Assembly (NCBI GenBank): GCA_937912045.1
Contig: CALDPI010000025.1
Location: 1-7,686, forward strand
DNA: 7,686 bases
DNA from: an uncultured Clostridia bacterium
GTDB taxonomy: Bacteria > Bacillota > Clostridia > Oscillospirales > Acutalibacteraceae
Reading direction: 5' to 3'
In this document: one piece after another, positions 1-5,474 of the stretch
Numbering within the stretch: position 1 is the first letter of the stretch
Layout: each line of letters starts with the position of its first letter
Program-made: the position numbers and the translations under genes
The notes under the pieces: generated by a model
What the model saw: the letters and a program-made list of their open reading frames with translations, nothing else
What the model was told of the DNA's origin: nothing
Databases searched by the model: none

Positions 1-2
1 CC

Positions 3-140
3 ATCGCCAAACGGCTGGCAAAGGAACTGGGCTATTACTATGTGGATACCGGTGCCATTTACCGCACTGTGGCTTACTTTATGGACCTTTTGGGTGTCAG
101 CCCCAAGGATGTGGACGGTGTGGAGCGTTACATCGACGAT
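3..140 (+). pseudogene. cmk: Cytidylate kinase fragment (N-terminal region)
   Basis: Cytidylate kinase phosphorylates CMP and dCMP with ATP in the cytoplasm. The visible piece begins just after where the P-loop (GxxGxGKS/T) should lie, with IAKRLAKELG followed by YYYVDTGAIYRTV. The Y-x-D-T-G-A-x-Y-R signature is a hallmark of bacterial Cmk. Similarity then fades near GVSPKDVDGV, at about residue 40. The NMP-binding insert, lid and C-terminal half, roughly three quarters of a normal protein of about 220 residues, are absent because the frame runs on into MutS2-like sequence. The right boundary is uncertain by about 20 bases, since the residues YIDDA at 129-143 could belong to either partner. 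Confidence 0.75.
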
Positions 141-794
141 GCCTCTATGGGACGACTGGAATCTGTGCGTATTATCCACGGTAAGGGAACCGGCGCTGTG
201 CGTGCCGCGGTGCATCAAGAGCTTCGCCGCTGCAAGTTTGTCAAGACCACCAAGCCCGATTTGTGCATCGCAGTGCACCACGACTCCAGCACCTCAACAA
301 AGCCAAACGGATTCGCCGCATTACATTTTACGCTGTTTTCGAGTCTTCCAACCAAGTACGTGTATAATTCCACAATGCAGACGGGAATTTATAACGCGCC
401 TGCGTCACAAAACCGCAACCGCTTCCAGTGGCACTATTACTACGTCGCACGTATGACCGATTGCCCCGTTGTGCTGACCGAAAACGGCTTTATGACGGGC
501 AACATTGACCGCACAGGCATAGCGAGTGAGAGCGTGAACGTAAGCAAAGCAAAGGCGATTGTCAAGGGCGTGGCACAGTATTTTAAGGAAATCAGCTTAG
601 AAATAAAGGAAGAAACGCCTCTGCCACCCGTTTCAAGCTCCGCACCGCCATCCTCGAGTGAGCCGCCCCCCTCCACGAGTGAACAGACTCCCTCCGAGGA
701 TGAGCCGCAGACGAGCGTCAGCAGCCCCACAAGCTCGTACGAGGATGCGGAAAATTCCCAAAACCAAAACACCTCAGAAGAACAAAATCCGTAA
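3..794 (+). CDS. In-frame chimeric ORF: Cmk / MutS2-Smr / amidase pieces (5' partial)
   Basis: The frame is open from the left edge to the TAA at 792-794 (263 residues seen) and has no convincing start. The GTG at 42 lies inside the conserved Cmk motif VDTGAIYR and has no ribosome site, so it is not a start. Residues 1 to about 40 look like cytidylate kinase, about 37-81 like the MutS2 Smr domain, and about 82-203 like the C-terminal half of an Amidase_3 enzyme. Residues 204-263 are a Ser/Pro/Glu-rich tail. These three families have unrelated jobs (nucleotide metabolism, ribosome or DNA processing, cell-wall cleavage), and I know of no natural protein with this order. None of the three pieces holds a complete domain, so the product is very unlikely to work as kinase, nuclease or amidase. 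The likeliest reading is a mis-joined assembly; a real rearranged gene is possible but less likely. The reading frame itself is certain; the biological reality of the fusion is not. Confidence 0.7.
   Translation: MAKRLAKELGYYYVDTGAIYRTVAYFMDLLGVSPKDVDGVERYIDDASMGRLESVRIIHGKGTGAVRAAVHQELRRCKFVKTTKPDLCIAVHHDSSTSTKPNGFAALHFTLFSSLPTKYVYNSTMQTGIYNAPASQNRNRFQWHYYYVARMTDCPVVLTENGFMTGNIDRTGIASESVNVSKAKAIVKGVAQYFKEISLEIKEETPLPPVSSSAPPSSSEPPPSTSEQTPSEDEPQTSVSSPTSSYEDAENSQNQNTSEEQNP
114..251 (+). pseudogene. mutS2: MutS2 Smr-domain fragment
   Basis: Residues about 38-81 of the open frame (ERYIDDASM, then LESVRIIHGKGTGAVR and HQELRR) match the Smr domain at the C-terminus of MutS2. The motif R-I-I-H-G-K-G-T-G-A-L/V-R is the family signature, with the HGKG loop in the active region. 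MutS2 is known for suppressing recombination and for rescuing collided ribosomes in Bacillota. Everything before this is missing: the ATPase, the clamp and the start of Smr, including its LDLRG motif. The last strand of Smr after FVK is also missing. The sequence is GC-rich compared with the glycosyltransferase genes downstream. It is a fragment without its own start or stop. Confidence 0.8.
246..794 (+). pseudogene. N-acetylmuramoyl-L-alanine amidase, C-terminal half with Ser/Pro-rich tail
   Basis: Amidase_3 enzymes are zinc hydrolases that cut the bond between N-acetylmuramic acid and the L-alanine of the stem peptide. The piece starts at KPDLCIAVHHDSS (about 252-290), which carries the zinc-binding His of the second ligand site. 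RMTDCPVVLTENGFM follows, where the Glu codon at 480-482 is the expected catalytic glutamate. Between them are typical strand and helix segments (NGFAALHF, then RFQWHYYYVARM). The first half, with the D-P-G-H-G-G motif, the first zinc His and the zinc Glu, is replaced by MutS2-like sequence, so this version should not bind zinc. A 60-residue tail (612-791) is rich in Ser, Pro, Glu and Thr, has no hydrophobic anchor, and is probably a disordered wall-spanning spacer. In the source genome the intact gene may sit directly upstream of the polysaccharide operon. Confidence 0.75.
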
Positions 795-799
795 AGAAA

Positions 800-841
800 A
801 GACCCTGCCGCGTCTTGCGGCAGGGTCTATATTTTTATTTT
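800..841 (+). terminator. Rho-independent terminator after the amidase ORF
   Basis: A perfect 12-bp stem pairs AGACCCTGCCGC (800-811) with GCGGCAGGGTCT (817-828) around a 5-base loop, followed by a T-rich run (ATATTTTTATTTT). It starts six bases after the TAA stop, so it should end the amidase transcript and insulate the operon that begins just downstream. No matching A-run precedes the stem, so plus-strand use is favoured. Confidence 0.92.
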
Positions 842-843
842 CA

Positions 844-872
844 TTGCGTTATCTTATTTGATATGATATACT
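844..872 (+). promoter_or_regulatory. Sigma-A-type promoter with extended -10 for the polysaccharide operon
   Basis: TTGCGT (844-849) is separated by 17 bases from TATACT (867-872), and TG at 864-865 makes an extended -10 (TGaTATACT). The predicted start of transcription is near 879, giving an untranslated leader of about 39 bases before the ATG at 918. It lies between the terminator and the first glycosyltransferase, where an operon promoter is expected. This is a sequence match only; nothing shows activity or a regulator. Confidence 0.7.
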
Positions 873-884
873 ATATAAGTATTA

Positions 885-896
885 GTGCGCGCGCAC
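885..896. repeat. 12-bp perfect palindrome in the operon leader
   Basis: GTGCGCGCGCAC is a perfect palindrome made only of alternating purines and pyrimidines, about 6-17 bases after the predicted transcription start and just before the ribosome site. Its position would suit an operator, but it resembles no operator I can name. Such a short palindrome has no loop and would make a poor RNA hairpin. Chance is possible, although this GC-only run stands out in an AT-rich intergenic stretch. Confidence 0.4.
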
Positions 897-902
897 ATCG
901 TT

Positions 903-907
903 AAGGA
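903..907 (+). promoter_or_regulatory. Ribosome binding site deciding the start of the first glycosyltransferase
   Basis: AAGGA lies 10 bases before the ATG at 918 and is the only good ribosome site in the leader. It favours 918 over the in-frame GTG at 885, which would place the site inside the gene, and over the ATG at 927, which lies 19 bases away. Confidence 0.6.
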
Positions 908-917
908 CGTGAAAAGA

Positions 918-1943
918 ATGAAAAAAATGCCCACAATAAGCGTAATAATGCCTGTGTATAACGCAGGTGAATACATCGAAAATTCGGTAAAAAGCATATT
1001 GGCCCAGTCTTTTTCAGATATAGAAATTATTTGCGTTAACGATTGCTCAAAGGACGACAGTCTTGAAAAACTTCAAAAGCTTTCGGCCGAGGACGAAAGG
1101 GTAAAGGTAATTGCACTTGAAAAGAACGTGGGCGCTGGCGGTGCCAGAAATGCAGGCCTTGCGGTAGCGGCGGGTGAATACATTACCTTTGTCGATGCGG
1201 ACGATGTTATAGAGTCCGACCTTTATCAAAAGGCGGCCGCCTGTATGGAGGAAGAACCCGACCAGATTGTTTGGGGACTTGTGGAGGAGCACTATAACGA
1301 AAAGGGCGAAATAGTAAAAAAAGTGGTTATAACCCCAAACGAACTTAAGATTACCGATAGCAAAGACCTTGTAAAAGAGATATTAAAGCTCGAAGAAAAA
1401 ACACTTTTTGGCTATCAGTGGAACTCGCTTTATAAGGCAAAGATAATAAAAGAACATGGCATAAAGATTGAAGATGCGCTTTTTTATGAGGATTACTTTT
1501 TCAATCTTGAGTTTGCAAAGCATATGGAAACACTCACGACCTTAAACTTTGTGGGATATCACTATGCCAAGCGACCCAACAACAGCATTACACACCAGTT
1601 CACAAAGAACTATTTTGATTTAAGCTATCGCCGCATTGAGAGTATGTACGAATTTTGCAAAGAACGCGGCTTTTTTGACAAATATCTTTATGATATGCTG
1701 GGCAGCCGCCTGTTGCGTTACACGCTTTCGGCTGTTTGCAGAAATTTAAGCGAAAAATCGGGAATGAACGCCGCCGATAGAAAAAATTGGTTTTTAAAGG
1801 TTTGCGATATGGAACTTTATCGCTCGCTCTTGTCAGAATGCACTCCGTCAAATGCGGTGTATTCGGCGGTTAAATTTGCATTAAATCACAAATGCTCAGG
1901 GCTTGCCTATGCTATGGGTCGTCTTATAAATTTATTGGGTTAG
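918..1943 (+). CDS. Family 2 glycosyltransferase (GT-A fold)
   Basis: This is a 341-residue inverting sugar transferase that should move a sugar from a nucleotide donor onto a lipid-linked oligosaccharide at the inner face of the membrane. The GT2 domain is clear. Residues 8-15 (SVIMPVYN) form the first strand, NDCSKDDS (41-48) binds the nucleotide, GAGGARNAG (72-80) is conserved, and DADD (93-96) is the DXD-type metal site. WNSLYK (168-173) and YED (190-192) follow, with the Asp as likely catalytic base. The C-terminal 140 residues are helical, and the last segment (about 320-341) is mildly hydrophobic, so it may touch the membrane. Start 918 is chosen because AAGGA lies 10 bases before it; an upstream GTG at 885 would add 11 residues outside the family. 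It is the first gene of the operon and sits 10 bases before the next. Donor and acceptor sugars cannot be read from sequence. Confidence 0.9.
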   Translation: MKKMPTISVIMPVYNAGEYIENSVKSILAQSFSDIEIICVNDCSKDDSLEKLQKLSAEDERVKVIALEKNVGAGGARNAGLAVAAGEYITFVDADDVIESDLYQKAAACMEEEPDQIVWGLVEEHYNEKGEIVKKVVITPNELKITDSKDLVKEILKLEEKTLFGYQWNSLYKAKIIKEHGIKIEDALFYEDYFFNLEFAKHMETLTTLNFVGYHYAKRPNNSITHQFTKNYFDLSYRRIESMYEFCKERGFFDKYLYDMLGSRLLRYTLSAVCRNLSEKSGMNAADRKNWFLKVCDMELYRSLLSECTPSNAVYSAVKFALNHKCSGLAYAMGRLINLLG

Positions 1944-1953
1944 AGAGTGTGTT

Positions 1954-3060
1954 ATGAAAAAGGTTTTAGTTGGTATGATTTGCGACGGCAAGGCCGGCGG
2001 AATTGATAAATACCTTTTGAATTTTTATGAAAGTGTAAAAACAGAGGATATAAAAATTGATTTTCTGACTAATAAAAGGGACGAGTCGCTTGCCGAATAT
2101 TTAAAGGCAAACGGCAGCGAGCTTTTTGAGGTCGCCAGTCTTATGCACCCTGTCTTGCAGTACCGACAGGTGAAGGAGATTATAAACAGCAACGGGTATG
2201 ACATCGTGTATATGAACATATCCACCGCGCTTACCTTTCCGTCACTCCTTGCGGCACGCAGCTGTGGTGTAAAAAAGGTTATTGCCCATTCGCACACGTC
2301 GGGCTATGATTGTGAAAACGGCGTAAAAAGATGCATTTTCACAGCTTTGCATTATCTTCTGCGCGGCCTCGTAAGAAAAAGCGCAAACAGTTATCTCTGC
2401 TGCTCGGACGTTGCGGCAGAATGGATGTTTGGCAAAAAGGCCGCAAACGTCTGCGAGGTTATATATAACGCAGTTGATACGTCGAAATTTTCTTTCAGCC
2501 AGGAAAAGCGCGACGAAATAAGAAAAGAGTTGGGAATTGAGGAAAAATTTGTCATAGGCAACGTTGGAAACGTCTGTTATCAGAAAAATCACAAGTTTCT
2601 CATAGACGCTTTTTACGAGCTGCAAAAAACAGAGCCCGACGCCGTCTTGGTAATCATCGGTGACGGTGTGCTGATGCCGAAGCTTAAAGCGCAAATTGCG
2701 AAATACGGAATAGAGGAAAAGGTAAAGCTTTTGGGACGCTTGGATGCCTCCCGAGGATATATGAGTGCGTTTGACGTTTTCGCTCTTCCGTCTAATTTCG
2801 AGGGGTTGGGCATTGTGTTTATAGAGGCACAATACACGCACACTCCTTGCGTTGCTTCAGACCGCGTTCCGCGCCTTGCAGGGATAAGCAATATGATAAG
2901 CTTTGTTCCGCTGCGCAAAAGGGATTGGGCCTTGGCAATTTCGGGATATAAAAACGTGAATAGAGAAGATTTTGTTTTTGATTGCGGCGATAATTTCGAT
3001 TTGTCAAAGCAAAAAGAACAACTGGGTTTGATTTTGGATTTGAATGAGGTGGCAAAATGA
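1954..3060 (+). CDS. Family 4 glycosyltransferase (GT-B fold, EpsF-like)
   Basis: This is a 368-residue retaining glycosyltransferase of the large GT4 group, many of which build exopolysaccharides. The N-terminal Rossmann half has the acceptor-side glycine pair (AGGID, 14-18) and AHSH (111-114), a motif common in EpsF-type enzymes. IYNAVDTSKF (170-179) marks the inter-domain junction. The donor half has IGNVGNVCYQKNH (201-213), where family members usually have a G-R-x-x-x-x-K-N-H type loop, then IIGDG (234-238), LLGRLD (259-264), and an E-x7-E motif with E283 and E291 (NFEGLGIVFIEAQ) that binds the donor. Only a weak purine run (AGAGAG, 1942-1947) precedes the ATG, so translation may depend on coupling from the gene 10 bases upstream. 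The stop codon overlaps the next start as ATGA. Likely role: adding one sugar to the repeat unit. The sugar is unknown. Confidence 0.9.
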   Translation: MKKVLVGMICDGKAGGIDKYLLNFYESVKTEDIKIDFLTNKRDESLAEYLKANGSELFEVASLMHPVLQYRQVKEIINSNGYDIVYMNISTALTFPSLLAARSCGVKKVIAHSHTSGYDCENGVKRCIFTALHYLLRGLVRKSANSYLCCSDVAAEWMFGKKAANVCEVIYNAVDTSKFSFSQEKRDEIRKELGIEEKFVIGNVGNVCYQKNHKFLIDAFYELQKTEPDAVLVIIGDGVLMPKLKAQIAKYGIEEKVKLLGRLDASRGYMSAFDVFALPSNFEGLGIVFIEAQYTHTPCVASDRVPRLAGISNMISFVPLRKRDWALAISGYKNVNREDFVFDCGDNFDLSKQKEQLGLILDLNEVAK

Positions 3061-4529
3061 AGGGGACGTTAATTAAGGCTAAAAACGCAATAAGCGTGGG
3101 TCTGATTTTTAAAATAGTATATTTGTTGCTTGGCTTTTTGTCGTTTAACAGCCTGCTTGCAAACAGCTCTATCCTTACTCTTATTTCGTATGGCGTAACT
3201 GCTTTTGGCGGCGTATATTTTCTTTATCGACTGTTTCACTTCGGTACATACAAAAGGACAAAGGGAATTATAATACTCTGCCTTTTCCTTGTTTCGTATG
3301 TTGTCTCGTCGCTGTTCGCCGCAAAATACGGAATAGTGTCAAATATAAAGGCTGCAATATGGATGTCAATGCAGTTTTTCCTGCTTTATGCTTATGATTC
3401 TTCAATGAGCACAGAAAAAATCAAAAAAGAGTGCACCATTCTCGGCTGGGTGGTAGTTGTCTATACCTTCGCATTTTCGGCCCTGGGCCTTGTTTGTTGG
3501 GTGTTCAACTATTACAAATACGAGGTGGTTGAGGGCGTTGCAACAATCACAGGTTTTATCTGGAACAGACTGTGGGGACTTTATTCAGACCCCAACTATG
3601 GTGCCGTGTTTGGAATAGTTTCCACCTTGATTTCGGTTATGTTCTTCTTGTGCGCCAAAAAGGTCATTATCAAAATATTTTTAGCTCTCAACGTCGTAAT
3701 ACAGTTTTTTTACATTGCATTTTCAGATTCGCGCACAGCACAGATTGCCCTTGTGGTAACAGCCTTCTGGTCGGTTGCAATTATGGCCGACAAGGCAAAA
3801 TGGCTTGCAAAGCTCAGACCTCTTTATAAAAGGGGCATTGCGGTGGTACTTGCCGCATTTACCGCGGTTTTGAGCTTGGTGGCTGTCAGCGGTGCCGTCC
3901 GTCTGGGAAATGCCTATTTGTCTGCTGTTAAAAACCCCGAATCCCCGCTTTTTTATTGGATGGACGAGGAAAAGAGAGAGGACTATTTTGAAGATAATCA
4001 GATTACAGAAGACGAGGAGATTAAAAACAGCACTGTCGGCAGACCGATAGAGGATTTAGGCTCCGAGGGCGGAGATATCAGTAACCGCCGTTTTGCAATC
4101 TGGAAAAGCGGTTTAGAGATTTTTTCCACAAGCCCCATAATAGGCGTATCATTTAGAAATATGGTGCCATATGCACTTGAAAATCTGCCGGAAACATATA
4201 TTGTGAACAACAATCAGTGCGATTTTGGCAGCATGCACAATATGTTTGTCGACGTGCTTGTAAGTCAAGGCGCGGTTGGAATTCTTTTGCTTGCCGCGTT
4301 TATGCTCATAGTGCTCATTACCGCATTTACAAAGCTATTTAAACTAAAGGGCGAGAGGTATTTGTTCTGTATGTCGCTTTTGTGTGTGATTGTGCCTGTT
4401 TTCGTTTCCTGTTTCTTCTATTCGGAGATCTTTTTCATAAACACCGCAGGCTCCGTAATTTTCTGGATGGCGCTCGGATATCTTATGAATATGCTTTCCA
4501 AACCAAAAGAAGAGGTGCAAAATGCCTGA
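3057..4529 (+). CDS. wzy: Wzy-like polysaccharide polymerase / O-antigen ligase family membrane protein
   Basis: This 490-residue protein has about ten or more hydrophobic segments (for example near 12-36, 40-60, 70-90, 129-152, 182-200, 202-222, 229-244, 259-280, 403-425, 436-458 and 460-480), as expected of a polymerase. SDSRTA (223-228) is the usual start of the O-antigen ligase/polymerase (Wzy_C) region. A large outer loop (about 281-400) carries RRFAIWKSGLEIF (344-356) and SMHNMFVDVLVSQG (392-405); the Arg and His of these motifs are the conserved functional residues of the family. It probably joins lipid-linked repeat units on the outer face of the membrane. GAGGTGG at 3046-3052 is the ribosome site, within the end of the previous gene, and the ATGA overlap implies coupling. 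The part 302-340 of the loop is strongly acidic. A ligase role cannot be excluded, but in an operon with a flippase and no lipid A context, polymerase is favoured. Confidence 0.85.
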   Translation: MKGTLIKAKNAISVGLIFKIVYLLLGFLSFNSLLANSSILTLISYGVTAFGGVYFLYRLFHFGTYKRTKGIIILCLFLVSYVVSSLFAAKYGIVSNIKAAIWMSMQFFLLYAYDSSMSTEKIKKECTILGWVVVVYTFAFSALGLVCWVFNYYKYEVVEGVATITGFIWNRLWGLYSDPNYGAVFGIVSTLISVMFFLCAKKVIIKIFLALNVVIQFFYIAFSDSRTAQIALVVTAFWSVAIMADKAKWLAKLRPLYKRGIAVVLAAFTAVLSLVAVSGAVRLGNAYLSAVKNPESPLFYWMDEEKREDYFEDNQITEDEEIKNSTVGRPIEDLGSEGGDISNRRFAIWKSGLEIFSTSPIIGVSFRNMVPYALENLPETYIVNNNQCDFGSMHNMFVDVLVSQGAVGILLLAAFMLIVLITAFTKLFKLKGERYLFCMSLLCVIVPVFVSCFFYSEIFFINTAGSVIFWMALGYLMNMLSKPKEEVQNA

Positions 4530-5463
4530 AATTAGTGTAATCATACCTGTATACAACCTGGAAAAGCATCTGGCAGAATGTCTTGACAGCGTGCGTTCAC
4601 AGACCTTTCACGATTTTGAGGTTATTGCCGTTAACGACGGCTCTTCAGATGGCAGCGGAGATATTTTGGAAGCATACGCCAAAGAGGATGAAAGAATCAA
4701 ACCGTTGCACATAGCTAACGGCGGAGTTTCCAATGCCCGTAATTTAGGCATTGAAAATGCAAAGGGAAGGTACGTTTATTTCCTTGACGGTGATGATACT
4801 ATCGAGCCCTTTGCTTTGGATTTGCTTTATAAAAACATACAGGATGCCGATATGGTGCAGACCGCGTATGACAGGGTGTATTCGGACGGCAACGTAGTAA
4901 ACGAGGATTTCACAGATAAGGTTTTAACCGAAAAGGACATTATTTTAGGAAGTTATTTTTTAGGCGAAATCAAAGAATCAAGCTGTAATAAGCTTTACAG
5001 ACGGGAAACAATAGGTGAGCTGAGATTTGATACAAACCTAAAGGTCGCAGAGGATTCCGTGTTTGTTCATTCACTCATAAAAAAGTCAAACCGTATTAAA
5101 CTGATGGACGACATAACCTATCATTACAGAATGCACGAAGAGTCTTGTATGAACTCAAAGGTTAAGGATGTTCACTTTTATCCGCTGAAGCTCCGTGACG
5201 ATTATCTAAAAGAGTGCGAAGGGAACAAAGCACTTTATAAAAAATGGGTCAGCTTTGACGTGCATCTTTGCTTCTTTTTAATTCGTCTTATTCTGACAAA
5301 TGACGGTGCTGATTTCGCCCACAGAATACCCGAGCTCAGAAAGAGGGCACTTAAAAACAAGAGGTATGTTTTCTTTTCTCGCTACTATAACAGACGCTTT
5401 AAAATAGGAATGTTGCTTTTGTGGCTCTGTCCACCGCTTTTTTACAAAATTTACAGCAGGTAG
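4522..5463 (+). CDS. Family 2 glycosyltransferase (GT-A fold)
   Basis: This is a second, clearly different GT2 enzyme of 313 residues. SVIIPVYN (5-12), NDGSSDGS (38-45), NGGVSNARNLG (66-76) and the metal-binding DGDD (89-92) form the catalytic domain. CNKLYRR (155-161) and AEDSVF (176-181), with the likely catalytic Asp, match the usual second half. It differs from the first GT2 in the metal motif (DGDD instead of DADD) and in most of the C-terminal half. Residues 295-313 are hydrophobic with basic residues on both sides and end in a short basic tail, so the C-terminus probably lies on the membrane. The start is fixed by AGAGG (4511-4515) six bases before the ATG. The gene overlaps the end of the polymerase gene by 8 bases, so translation is likely coupled. 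Role: adding one residue, possibly a branch, to the repeat unit. Its substrate is unknown. Confidence 0.9.
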   Translation: MPEISVIIPVYNLEKHLAECLDSVRSQTFHDFEVIAVNDGSSDGSGDILEAYAKEDERIKPLHIANGGVSNARNLGIENAKGRYVYFLDGDDTIEPFALDLLYKNIQDADMVQTAYDRVYSDGNVVNEDFTDKVLTEKDIILGSYFLGEIKESSCNKLYRRETIGELRFDTNLKVAEDSVFVHSLIKKSNRIKLMDDITYHYRMHEESCMNSKVKDVHFYPLKLRDDYLKECEGNKALYKKWVSFDVHLCFFLIRLILTNDGADFAHRIPELRKRALKNKRYVFFSRYYNRRFKIGMLLLWLCPPLFYKIYSR

Positions 5464-5474
5464 GAAGTAATTAA

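Noticed and set aside
440..772. A 110-residue open frame on the minus strand
   Set aside because: It is antisense to the amidase and its Ser/Pro tail; the long run of Gly/Ser/Val comes from the repetitive codons of that tail.
612..791. Ser/Pro/Glu-rich tail as a DNA repeat array
   Set aside because: The residues are of low complexity but the codons vary and there is no regular repeat unit, so it is a linker rather than a tandem repeat.
42..794. GTG at 42 as the start of the first gene
   Set aside because: The codon falls inside the conserved Cmk motif Y-V-D-T-G-A-x-Y-R, the frame is open to the left edge, and no ribosome site precedes it.
862..867. TATGAT as the -10 box
   Set aside because: Its spacing from TTGCGT would be only 12 bases; TATACT at 867-872 gives 17 bases and an extended TG.
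885..917. GTG at 885 as the start of the first glycosyltransferase
   Set aside because: It lies in the GC palindrome only about 6 bases from the predicted transcription start, has no ribosome site, and adds 11 residues that precede the GT2 domain. AAGGA at 903-907 points to the ATG at 918.
795..917. Riboswitch or small RNA between the amidase and the operon
   Set aside because: The 123 bases are fully used by a terminator, a promoter and a leader of about 39 bases, which is too short for a known riboswitch.
2242..2841. A 199-residue open frame on the minus strand
   Set aside because: It lies fully antisense to the GT4 gene, which has clear motifs, and its product is Cys/Phe/Arg-rich with no domain. 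It is a shadow of the coding strand.
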